This document shows positions 41,461-51,272 of a DNA stretch of 64,000 nucleotides, in pieces. The notes beneath the pieces are model-generated. The model was not told the DNA's origin and did no database searches. It worked only from the letters and a program-made list of their open reading frames with translations. The translations under genes were made by a program, and so were the position numbers. The stretch is from positions 196,323,563 through 196,387,562 of the forward strand of contig NC_081183.1 of the NCBI RefSeq assembly GCF_029867415.1, written 5' to 3'. This DNA is from Vicia villosa. Taxonomy: Eukaryota > Streptophyta > Magnoliopsida > Fabales > Fabaceae. Position 1 is the first letter of the stretch. Each line of letters starts with the position of its first letter.

Positions 41461-43224
41461 TTAAGTTTTGTTAGGTACCCAAATGGCTTTGGGTCCATCA
41501 TAGTTAGTTCCTTTCTTCACCCATACATAATGTCCACTAGGAACACTAAAGTTCCTTACATAACAAGCATTGGGTGTGTGACCAATAATACCACAATAAA
41601 AACAAGTAGGTTCAAAGTTACTTCTATATCTAGGAGGATAAGATTTCTTTTGAACAAAGTTCTTCCTTTTAGGATAATGTTGCATTACTTTAGGCTTGAT
41701 CACTTTCTCTTGAATTGGTTGGTTACTAGCCTTGACAAAGATAGTCTTGTTGGATGTTGGTTTATCAAATTTAGAGAAACCAAGTCCGCTCTTATCATTG
41801 GAGTATCTTTGTGTGCTAATAACATTTTCCAATCCAATTTGCCCTTTTTCATATCTTTCTAAAACACGTTTTAATTGGACAATTTGGAAGGAAAGTGATT
41901 CACAATTTTTGCATGCAACATTATCTTCTTGAATACTAATCATTTTTTCTTTGTCATTTTTATGTTCTTCTTCAATTATCTTAACCTTCTCTTCTAAAGA
42001 TGATATTATCTTCTTTTGAGATGAGATAGTTTTATAGAGAATTTTACATTCATTTAACAATTCATTTATTGCACCTTGTGCACCATTATTAAAAAGAGAA
42101 TCATCATAACTAACCTCGCCTTCTTCATCGTCAGAGTGGTGTGATGCCATTAGTGCTAGGTTTGCACTTTCGTCACTATCGGAGTCCGATGAGGAACTTA
42201 CTTCATTATCTTCCCATGCTATGTAGGCCCTTTTCTTTTTGAATTCTTTCTTGCCTTTGAATCCATTATTCTTAGAAAGTTTTGGACACTCCGGCTTTAT
42301 GTGTCCTTGTTTCCCACATTCATAGCATGTTACTTCTTGTGATGAAGTGGATGCTTCTTTGTCCTTATGCTTTGAGAATTTCTTCCTTTTGACAAAGTTA
42401 GCATTATCAATATTATTTTTATTACCAAAAAATTTGCCTAACCTTTTTACAAGAAGCATGAAGTTTTCATCTTCATCCGATGTATCTTTCATTTTTCTTT
42501 CCTTTGAATCTACTTTTAATGCAATGCCTTTGGATTTCTTCTCTAAGTTCTCATGCTTTTCCAATCTTCCAAGTTCTGTCTCATATTCTTGAAGTTTTCC
42601 AAATAGTGTTGCGGAAGTAAGTTTTGATAAATTCTTCTTTTCGGATATCGCCGTTACTTTTGGTTGCCACTCCCTTGTCAAAGATCTGAGCACTTTAAGA
42701 TTAAGTTCTTCGGTAGTAAGAGTCTTACCAAGTGCCTTCAAGTGATTTGTCAAATGTACGAATCGTTTTTGCAAATCGAGAATAGTTTCTCCGGGCTTCA
42801 TTCTAAACAGTTCGTACTCTTGGCTTAAAGTATTCAACCTTGATCTTTTAACTTCAGCGGTACCTTCATGAGTTTCTACAAGAGTATCCCAAATTTCCTT
42901 TGATGTTGTACATGTTGATACTCGGAAGAATTCATCCATACTAAGAGCACCATGAAGAAGACTGATCGCCTTTTTGTCAGCAAGAACCCTTTTTCTATCA
43001 TTATCATCCCATGACGCTTTAGGTTTCTCCGATCCAACACCATTGACGACCGTTATAGGAACATGAGGACCTTGTTGGACAGCCTCCCAAACTTCTTCTC
43101 CTTGTGCTTCTAGATGAGCCTTCATTTGGATTTTCCAAAAGTCAAAATATTCACCACAAAACAATGGAGGCTTGTTGTTAGAACCACCATCTTTGAAAAC
43201 CGGTCTTTGATTTGCGGAAGCCAT
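41461..43224 (-). CDS. Copia gag (nucleocapsid) protein
   Basis: 587 codons from ATG 43224 (MASANQRPVFKDGG), about 35 bases after the PBS. An N-terminal copia-gag domain (FDFWKIQMKAHLEAQGEEVWE near 28-50, then the LLHGALS and IWDTLVETHEGT region) is followed by a lysine-rich linker. A CCHC zinc knuckle CYECGKQGHIKPEC lies at about 299-312, then an acidic Ser/Asp stretch, a coiled coil at about 385-430, and a second knuckle CFYCGIIGHTPNAC at about 540-553. Two widely spaced knuckles and the long C-terminal part are typical of SIRE/Maximus gag. It ends in TAA at 41461-41463, in the same frame as pol. Confidence 0.92.
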   Translation of the reverse strand: MASANQRPVFKDGGSNNKPPLFCGEYFDFWKIQMKAHLEAQGEEVWEAVQQGPHVPITVVNGVGSEKPKASWDDNDRKRVLADKKAISLLHGALSMDEFFRVSTCTTSKEIWDTLVETHEGTAEVKRSRLNTLSQEYELFRMKPGETILDLQKRFVHLTNHLKALGKTLTTEELNLKVLRSLTREWQPKVTAISEKKNLSKLTSATLFGKLQEYETELGRLEKHENLEKKSKGIALKVDSKERKMKDTSDEDENFMLLVKRLGKFFGNKNNIDNANFVKRKKFSKHKDKEASTSSQEVTCYECGKQGHIKPECPKLSKNNGFKGKKEFKKKRAYIAWEDNEVSSSSDSDSDESANLALMASHHSDDEEGEVSYDDSLFNNGAQGAINELLNECKILYKTISSQKKIISSLEEKVKIIEEEHKNDKEKMISIQEDNVACKNCESLSFQIVQLKRVLERYEKGQIGLENVISTQRYSNDKSGLGFSKFDKPTSNKTIFVKASNQPIQEKVIKPKVMQHYPKRKNFVQKKSYPPRYRSNFEPTCFYCGIIGHTPNACYVRNFSVPSGHYVWVKKGTNYDGPKAIWVPNKT

Positions 43225-43257
43225 TCTGGATCTTTAGGAACAAGTTACCTATAACTT

Positions 43258-43269
43258 GCTCTGATGCCA
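43258..43269 (-). promoter_or_regulatory. Primer-binding site of the copia element (initiator Met-tRNA type)
   Basis: On the minus strand TGGCATCAGAGC begins two bases after the 5' LTR end. It matches the usual plant copia PBS TGGTATCAGAGC except at one base. Confidence 0.88.
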
Positions 43270-43271
43270 AA

Positions 43272-44529
43272 TGTAAGTATAAGAGTGCGCCTAAGAGGGG
43301 GGGGTGAATTAGGTTTTTTAAAAATAATCGGTTTTATGAGAATGTTTTACTAACTTTTTTTTGTTAAGTGTTTGAAGGCTTTTGATGGTTTGTATCTTTA
43401 TCTTGGTAATGGTGATGAAAGCGGTAAATGCAAAAAGATAAAGAACACAACGATATATACTGGTTCCCCTCACAAGTCGAGAGTACTCCAGTCCCCTTTC
43501 AAACACGAAAGAGATTTCACTATAGTTAGAATTATTGTACAAGCTTATGCCTACTATCTAACCTATAGGGTGATCAAAGGTTCTTAACACCTTTAAGATC
43601 AAAACAACACTAATGTGAATGAAGAACAATCCTCTTCAAACACAACACTTACTTCCAACAATCCTGGATAGTAAGGAAGAAATAATTTTTTGAATGATAC
43701 AAGAATTTATGAAGATGAATAATATATCAATCTTGGATTGATCTTCCCTTTCAAGCATATAATTCCTTTTAATGATAAACAAGTGTTCAAAGGATGTATG
43801 ATATGAAACTTTGGTATTTGAGTGAAAGTTGTATGAACAAAGTTTCAAATAAAAATGAAGTATGGACACTTGATGATTTTTGTGAAAGATATGGACACTT
43901 GAATTTTTTGAATTATTTGAATGAAAGAGGTGAAGAATAAAATATAAAAATCTGAAATATATAGCCTCTAAGACACCTTTACAAATGGTTATTTTGTATG
44001 GAAGGATGCAAGGATAAAAGATGAAGAGGTACCTTTTGAAGAAAGAAAAGAATTCTGAATTTTCAAAAAAATTCACGTGGGAACCGGTTCCCTTAAAACA
44101 GAACCCGGGTTCCCTATATCCAACGTTATAAAAATTTGAAAAAATGAACTGGGGAACCGGTTCCCAGAATGTGGAACTCGGTTCCTGGACATGGTGATGC
44201 GCAAATATGCTGGGCAGTGGGATCTGGGAACCGGTTCCTCCAATATGGAACTCGGTTCCCACATGTAAAAAATGCCAAAAACTTATTTTTAATGATTTGA
44301 ATGCTTTTCTAATGACTTGCAAATATTATGGAACATGTATGAATGTTTGAGAACACTTGTTTATGCATTAAGAGAGTTGTATATTATATACCTTAATATC
44401 TTTGATCAATGAAGTTTAAACTCTTTTGAAATACTTGAATCTTTATGCTTTCATATGAATTGATCCATTCCTTTTGCAATTGAAATCTTGTCTTCATCAA
44501 AACCAAATTGTAGAAAGATTGTCTTCACA
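43272..44529 (-). repeat. 5' LTR of the copia element (1258 bp)
   Basis: Identical by eye to 34667-35926 except for a G run of 8 instead of 10. Palindrome pairs are at 44080-44112, 44153-44185 and 44227-44259; the TATA-like box is at 43956-43963 (minus). Confidence 0.95.
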
Positions 44530-44534
44530 CATAC
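44530..44534. repeat. Target-site duplication CATAC, right copy
   Basis: Identical to 34662-34666. Confidence 0.93.
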
Positions 44535-46290
44535 TTCCACCAACGCTCGAGTAGGCATGTCTTGGGTAACCAAACTAGTAAGGACCCTCGCTGTTGGAAC
44601 CCCCCAGCGATCGGAATATTGGTAGCACCTAATAGAAGAGGGATAACACGGGGAGTCGTCCTCATTTGCTACACTGGTGTCTCACATTTCATCTTATTTG
44701 CAGGACAAGAACATACATGTTGCAGAAGGAATCACAAACAATAGTCGATAAAGAGAATAATCTCTAACTCACTTACCAAAACTAACCTTCCTAACATCTT
44801 TGAGCCAACCTCCAACACCAAGCGCTTCTCTATGAATCACTTTAGTTGCTTCTTTGCTGTCACATCAAGAGGCATGACGTTGCTGGCATAACCTAGATCC
44901 TCGAAAAGTACACCAGCTTCGTCTTCAAGAAAATTTCTTCTTGTAAACATAAGACCTAAACTCTGACAATAATTGGCTTTAGCACTAAAACTTAGATAAT
45001 ATGTACAAGCATTGGTAAGAAATTCCAGGGGTTTATGGAACATATTTTATGTGAGCTTCTTCGTAGATAGAGGTGACCAATAAAATTTGATCCTTGAAGT
45101 GTTTCACTTTATTCAAATAAACAATTGAACATTTAGGTGTATTGTCAAAGAGATATAAAGTACACACCCTTTTAAGAACAAGCTAAGCCATATTGAGTTT
45201 TAAAAAGGTGGAAAAGGAGCATCAGAGTTGGCACACTATTCTTATATTCGCACCAGTATTAGAATACCAATGAAAGAAAACTCACACTCATGAAGAAGAA
45301 TGACGCGTATGTCATACTTAGTGTACACACTCTTATCTTCCTCAAGAACAAATACTCCTCAGACAAGCGGAGGCCCCACCGAGGTCAAAGCTTGATCCAA
45401 ACCACCTTTAGAGACGAAAGTAGAGGTGGTGTCCAACGTCTTCTAATTCACCCACACCGAGGAAGAGTCACCCCTTTTCCTTATGAAGCATAATAGGTCG
45501 AATCTCCATTCCAAAGAATATTGTCAACATATAAAAGGAAAATATGAAGAAATAGGGTAATACACATGCAACATTAAAGTTTCAACAGTCCATTATAAAA
45601 TTCCAATAACAAAATTTCGAACATTAGATATATTAGGAAGATACTATCTAAAAACCTAACACAAAAGAAAGCTAAAGCAAGAAAAAAGGTACAGGCTTTA
45701 CTGACGCGCACTAGTCAAGATTTGATTTAAGACAATTCAAATAACTAGAGTACCCTGAGGTAGAGGAAGCATCATTACTGACCAGCGTAGAGACACGCGT
45801 CATAGACTTCAAACAAAATATTACTGATTTTAAGGAAGACATTTAATATGATTGTTCCCAATGATAATGAAGTCTCATCAAAGCTCTTCACCTACTCGGG
45901 TCAAGCATTCAAGCTAGGGCGTACACGACATACCATTTCCCTCCAAAACATAGCCCAAGGCTTTGGGGAAACTATTTTGGATCGTTCGCAAGGCCAAAGC
46001 AAAAGGCCAACAAGCACCACCAAGTGGTAAATCGCGTGAAACAATTGATCTCTCATTCATCTAGGAACGGGCAATTCTGCCCTCCAAACATGTCTATCAC
46101 CATCTGATTAGATCTAACAACTACCCACACAATGTGCCTTACCTCATACACACGATTTTAACCGCTCTCACTGTATAAGGAGAAAAGCGCAAAATTTCAT
46201 ATACTCAAATTTATTCTCACTCTCACATTAATTTAATTTTTTCACTTAGGCGTTGGAGTACTAACTTTGCAGGTCTGTCCACTCTCTTTC
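44535..46290 (-). pseudogene. Continuation of the older retroelement split by the copia insertion
   Basis: Minus-strand pieces have protein-like composition: a LTSLVTQDMPTRALVEV-like stretch just inside the junction (about 44545-44595) and a 68-codon frame at 44837-45043. All are broken. The right end (about 46140-46290) has an LTR-like look, with a TATA-like CTGTATAAGG at 46171 and TTAGGCGTTGGAGTACTAACTT near 46248. No intact domain is present. Assignment is tentative. Confidence 0.4.
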
Positions 46291-48120
46291 ACACCGAAAA
46301 CTTGCTTCACCATGAAAATATATTTCACCGTTGCATTGAACATTCTAGTTCCATAACAGAACTATTCAAAAAAATATTCCCAACAAATTTTAATTAAATA
46401 TTTCTTATTCATAAGCGAATACCATACTATTTTGAATAATTTTCAAATAAAATATCACATCTTTTAAGCTATACTTGTCCAAAGTATATATTTTATATTA
46501 TTTAAAAGATGATAAAAATACCTAAAACTCTATTGTTTATATAAAATTTAAATTCAACATCTAACATAGTAAAATATATGTTATATGCTTAAAGATATAA
46601 TATTGCATTATTTGTTCGTATTACTTACTTTTGTGATAATATCTTAAACTATAAATATTATTTCGAGATGAATTTGTTTTATATAAAGTTGGAAATATTA
46701 TCTATCATTCTTATGAATATTATAAACATAAATAAAATTATTTTAATTGTCATATTATTACTCAATTTTATTTTATGTTTTCTTCTTCTTCTACCTATAG
46801 AGTTCACTAACAAACATAAAACACGAGACTTTTGAGACTTTTTCTTTTATAAAAAAATGTTAATTGGGCCGAGTTCGAGTTATCGAGCTAAACTGAATTG
46901 CTCATAAATTTTGATCGAGTTGAGTTTGAGAAAAAAAATCGTGATAATCTCACATTGAATTTCAAATTGAATCAATTCTTAATCTCACATAATAAAAATT
47001 AAAAAATGTCCATTTCCGTTAAAATTGAAAATCTGCAGGTACAATAAAAAAAGCTGTTATAATATTTTTAAATGTTATAATATTTTCTACCAATTTTTAT
47101 TCCGTAAGAATACTTTAAATTTTTATATTTCATGTGAATTTACTTGCAATTTTGTAATAGTATCCGGAAGTTAACACATTTAATTATTTTTTAACTGAAA
47201 TTATACAAATAGGCAAGAGTATTTTTAGAAGTTGAAAGGGTTTAGGAGAAATCCGAAATTTAAAACATTGGAAAGGAGTTTTTGAATTCTATTTTACACC
47301 ATTCCAATGTATGGCAATTCTAATTATTTATTTTAAATTTATGATAAAACTACTTATGTTTTTCTTCAAATCACTATGAGACTCTTCGTAGTTTGAAACT
47401 AATCGTAATCAGAGTTTTTGACACTGATTCCACACAACTTTGACCCTTTAAACTGACTATGAGACCAATTCTAAGTTTAGTTGATTGACCAAAATTTTAT
47501 GTAGTCTTTTTTTTTAATAAAAAAATTGCTATCATAGTTTAGTTAAAATAAAAAATGCTTCTACATTGCATCAATTAATCTGATAGCTAAATAACACCAT
47601 AGTCCAAAAACTTATGCCAAAGAAAAAAAAAAACATTTAGTTATACACACAAGGGAAACCAGGGGTAGCAATAATTCATTCGACATGAAACCAAAGCATA
47701 CTCAAAGATCATGAATTGTCCAGAACAATTTGTCCCAAGTTAGGTTGTAATTTATATAAGAAAAGTTTTGAACAAAAAGCTTTCTCTTTACAGGTTATTG
47801 CTTTGATAATGAAAACTCACTAAAATCAACTAAATTTGTGGCCATGTACTCAAGTACCACTGATGGTGATAAACATGATACTGTGCCTATAATTTCTTTG
47901 ACATGAAACACAAATTACAGCTACATATGACAAGCTTTCTATGCCTGTGCTGGTTTTCTATGAAAATGCAGGAAAAGAAAAGAAGAAAAAAGAAACAGAA
48001 ATAAAGCCTAGATTTTTTTTCCTTTGCCAATAAATATATGAATCATATAATATCCATCACCCTCCACCTTTTTATTGGTTCTTGTTCTTTTCTTAACAAG
48101 GGATTTCAATGGATTGGCTA
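46291..48120. other. AT-rich intergenic sequence and 3' flank of the TFIIS-type gene
   Basis: No gene-like ORF. The part from about 47650 to 48190 probably includes the 3' UTR and polyadenylation region of the minus-strand gene. Confidence 0.5.
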
Positions 48121-48190
48121 TAATATAAACTTCAATTGATAGGCTATAGCTATGAACAGATCAGAAGAGACAAAAACATATATTTAGAAC

Positions 48191-51100
48191 CTACTTCCAC
48201 GGTGGTTGCTGATGTTTGTAGCCGAACGGATAGGTTTCCCAGCAGCTACCATCTGGCTCTTTTCTTTTCCCACCAACCCCTGAACTTGAGGACTGTTGAA
48301 GGGTCCTATCCTCCATAGGTCTGCTCTGACCCGGAAAGAAAAACGGCCTTGCAGCTAATGCTTCTCTATTCCCGCCATCGATCAAGAAGCCAGAGTTAAG
48401 ATCGAAGTTGGGACGGGAAGGTCCAACACCATTTAGACCAAGCTGTGTACCGTTCATACTCATGATATATGGGGGCTGAGAGTATGATGACAGGACGGTT
48501 GAGGAAGATCCCCCAACTTGAGGCACAACCGGAGCTCCTCTTGAGTCCACCATGTATGGAATTGTGCCACCTGAACCATACCCGGCTGACGAATAAGACA
48601 GAGGGGGCATTGATGTCAGTCCGTTGTATCCCAGAAAAGATGAATGATTGTAGGATACTGCAGGGCCCATTCCTGAAACTCCAGCTGCTCCTGGCATCAT
48701 CGTAAGATCTATTGCCGGCTCAACAGCCTTGCCATTTGACAAAGACCAAAATTGAGGAACATGTTCTCTTCTACCAACTTCCACCTTGGCACCCATTATA
48801 GATATTGCAGGGACATCTGATTTGGAAAGTCCATATGCTTCAATACTTGAAGAAGATTTTGTAGGCCCTTGGTCCACCAAATCAGTTTGAAAGTATGGTC
48901 TATCATTCAAATCAATGTTTCGAATTGAAGGCTGCATTGACGACGATGATGATGCAGGTGATGGGCTCCAATAACCGTTTCTTCCGAAAAAGAGCTGCCC
49001 CTCCATCCTCTGATCTGAAGGTTGGGCATCACCATCATCACCGGCACTGTTCAAATCTAGTTCAAACCTCTTAAATCTTTTAGGGCTATGTTCCACTGAT
49101 GATTGCCCAGAAGGCAGGCCTGAAGATTCGCCAATTTGTTTTACTAATTCTTCTTCACCCCCAGCCTCATTCAAATCAAAATCAAGAAAAGCATGCCTCT
49201 GTTTGGAAATATCAGAGTTCCCACCAGCAGAAACATTCTTCTGATTATCAGAATTTTTACGAGGTGATGCAGGACGAAAGGCACTGGTGGCAGCCGACCC
49301 TTTCCAACCAAGTGTTCCTTCAAACTGTAAAGGGGCTGTTGGCAATACTGAAGTCTGTGCAGGTTTTGAAGCAGAGACAACAGGTATTGGTGTTGCAGAT
49401 ATGGTATTTGCAGAAACATTCATATCATCAGAACCATATTCTTCATTAAGATCAAAGGTGCAAAGGCTTTTCTCTGAATTACCTCCTGGATCTTGAGCTG
49501 CCTCAGTCAACTGCGAGGACTCCAAGTCAGGGAGGCATTCTGGCTCAACCATGATATCATCTGAAATACTCATACGCTTCTCCTCAGGACATGCTTCAGC
49601 AGAGTTGCTTTGTCTGGATGACACCTCCTCGGGTAAGGCACAAGCAAGGTCAACATCTTTGGCAGTAGAATCTGGGCTGCCAGCTTCTGAGATTTTCTCT
49701 GAAGAAGCATCATTGACTTCTCTTTCGATTTCCTGAGCAACCTGTCGAGCGACTTGTAAAGCATCAACAATACCATAATCAAGTTCAAGTTCAGAATTCT
49801 TGTTAACAGTGTTAGGGCTTCTGGAACCTTTGCTCTGTTTTGAGGAACCAGAACTATTTGAGGTATCATCATCTTGATCAGAAACTTGGACCTCGTCTTC
49901 CTTTACAGTTCTAGCATATTCTCTATCAACTTCCATGTCAGAACTCTTGTCAATAAGGTTGGGGCTAGTGGGATCTTTTCTTTGCTTAAACGAATCAGCA
50001 CTGTTTGAGATGTCTTCACCTTGACTAGAAACTTGGCTCTTGCTTTCTTCCTTTACTGACGCTTTGGATGGCTGTGTATTGCTAGAATTTGTGGGTCTGG
50101 CATCATCCACCACATTCATTCTATCAGAGGCAGGTGTTCTCATGATACAAGGAACTATTACTCCATCACACATTCCCTCTTCATTGTTTTTAGCACTGCG
50201 TTCTAAAGAAGATTCAGGACTTATTGATGCAGGCACAGGCTTAACTGGTGCTTCGATGGCGCCAACAGAAACAGGCTCGGGCGTTGGATTTATTGGTGCT
50301 CCTAATTTTTCTGGAGGGCCATTATCATTGAGCTCTTGCTTCTCCTTCATGGATAAGTCACTTAACTGTAAATCATCCGGTTGTTCTCTGAAACCTCCTT
50401 GTTTCAGTACAGGTATGTTAGAGATCCCAGCTGATGTCAACTCACCTTCACTTATGGGAGCATTTTCTTGAACAGTAGCAAGATGGTTAGATCTCTCTTT
50501 GATATCTTCACAATCCAAACTTACAGAGGATCGGTGTGCACTGTCTGAACTCTCTTTCTGTACACTAGCAACCTTATCTGCTACCTGAGTATCCGAGCTT
50601 CTCAATATAGACTTCTCACCCTCTTCAAGTCGCGAGACATGGTCATTCTCATTACTAGCCCCGTTCACTGAAGTCAACTGACCTTCCTCCTTGATATTCT
50701 TATCACTCACATGGTTTCTTTGACCAGTATCCATATCATGAGATTCAGCATCTCCATTTCCCACTCCTTTCCACTTGTCAAATAATAATCTTGCTCTATC
50801 TTGAATCTTAGAGCTCTGATGAACAAGCAGGTTACTTGCAGTGGCCCAAATTTCTGATGAAATTGTCTTTCCGCTGTCTAGATATAGCTTTTCAACTGCT
50901 CCTAACATTGCAGTAACTGACTCTTCAATGAAGACATCATTTGTATCAGCGCCAACTTTTTGAGCATCATTTAACCATCTATTGATGAACCATAGTCCAT
51001 CTAATTGAATAAAAAGGTCAAGGCAGTCTTTACTCTCTGTAGCAGCAATAGTGCTTGCAACAGAAGCCCACTGTCTCATTGCATCACCAGTGTTTTTCAC

Positions 51101-51208
51101 AATACTGTCTTGATCCTTCTTCATAATAGAGATCAACTCCTGCACTCGAGAAGGCGCTGTGAGACCATCTTTCATCTCAGTCAAGGTAAAGAAATCTTCG
51201 AGAGTCAT
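48191..51208 (-). CDS. TFIIS N-terminal-domain protein with DLN/EAR motifs
   Basis: 1005 codons in one exon. Residues of about 21-148 form a TFIIS N-terminal (LW-type) helical bundle: VQELISIMKKD, LDGLWFINRWLNDA and SKIQDRARLLFDKWK are visible. This fold binds partner proteins in transcription elongation and Mediator-type factors. The rest is long, Ser-rich, acidic and probably disordered. Five DLN motifs occur at about 586, 678, 718, 766 and 936; the fourth, DLNDRP, fits the DLNxxP EAR repressor consensus. KRFKR (about 714) and KRKEP near the end look like nuclear localisation signals. The protein ends ETYPFGYKHQQPPWK. It lacks the BAH domain of the related SUO-type proteins. ATG 51208 is chosen because an in-frame TGA lies three codons upstream. 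Likely a nuclear transcription cofactor; target genes unknown. Confidence 0.88.
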   Translation of the reverse strand: MTLEDFFTLTEMKDGLTAPSRVQELISIMKKDQDSIVKNTGDAMRQWASVASTIAATESKDCLDLFIQLDGLWFINRWLNDAQKVGADTNDVFIEESVTAMLGAVEKLYLDSGKTISSEIWATASNLLVHQSSKIQDRARLLFDKWKGVGNGDAESHDMDTGQRNHVSDKNIKEEGQLTSVNGASNENDHVSRLEEGEKSILRSSDTQVADKVASVQKESSDSAHRSSVSLDCEDIKERSNHLATVQENAPISEGELTSAGISNIPVLKQGGFREQPDDLQLSDLSMKEKQELNDNGPPEKLGAPINPTPEPVSVGAIEAPVKPVPASISPESSLERSAKNNEEGMCDGVIVPCIMRTPASDRMNVVDDARPTNSSNTQPSKASVKEESKSQVSSQGEDISNSADSFKQRKDPTSPNLIDKSSDMEVDREYARTVKEDEVQVSDQDDDTSNSSGSSKQSKGSRSPNTVNKNSELELDYGIVDALQVARQVAQEIEREVNDASSEKISEAGSPDSTAKDVDLACALPEEVSSRQSNSAEACPEEKRMSISDDIMVEPECLPDLESSQLTEAAQDPGGNSEKSLCTFDLNEEYGSDDMNVSANTISATPIPVVSASKPAQTSVLPTAPLQFEGTLGWKGSAATSAFRPASPRKNSDNQKNVSAGGNSDISKQRHAFLDFDLNEAGGEEELVKQIGESSGLPSGQSSVEHSPKRFKRFELDLNSAGDDGDAQPSDQRMEGQLFFGRNGYWSPSPASSSSSMQPSIRNIDLNDRPYFQTDLVDQGPTKSSSSIEAYGLSKSDVPAISIMGAKVEVGRREHVPQFWSLSNGKAVEPAIDLTMMPGAAGVSGMGPAVSYNHSSFLGYNGLTSMPPLSYSSAGYGSGGTIPYMVDSRGAPVVPQVGGSSSTVLSSYSQPPYIMSMNGTQLGLNGVGPSRPNFDLNSGFLIDGGNREALAARPFFFPGQSRPMEDRTLQQSSSSGVGGKRKEPDGSCWETYPFGYKHQQPPWK

Positions 51209-51214
51209 ATTGTG

Positions 51215-51220
51215 TCACAT
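51215..51220 (-). promoter_or_regulatory. AUG-stop minimal upstream ORF
   Basis: ATGTGA on the minus strand, six bases before and in frame with the main ATG. It lies in the predicted second exon (after the acceptor at 51273-51274), so it should be present in the mRNA. Start-stop elements are known to stall ribosomes in some plant genes; an effect here is inferred. Confidence 0.55.
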
Positions 51221-51272
51221 AAGCTTTCTCAATGTGTGAAGCTGCCCTTTTGTCACACCGGAGAACTTTTTC

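Larger units (their letters stand above)
34667..44529 (-). mobile_element. SIRE/Maximus-type Ty1/copia retrotransposon, very young, with extra 3' ORF
   Basis: Two direct LTRs (34667-35926 and 43272-44529) with TG...CA ends are flanked by a perfect 5-bp duplication. On the minus strand the order is LTR, PBS, gag, pol (protease-integrase-RT-RNase H), extra ORF, polypurine tract, LTR. Integrase before RT defines Ty1/copia. A large extra 3' region and a long gag with two zinc knuckles fit the SIRE/Maximus lineage. The two LTRs appear identical apart from the length of one G run (10 versus 8), so insertion is recent. Gag and pol are in the same frame but separated by two stop codons. Confidence 0.93.

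Noticed and set aside
50040..50471. 143-codon + strand frame, and other + strand frames opposite the TFIIS-type gene
   Set aside because: Antisense to a well-supported coding exon, with no recognisable domain.
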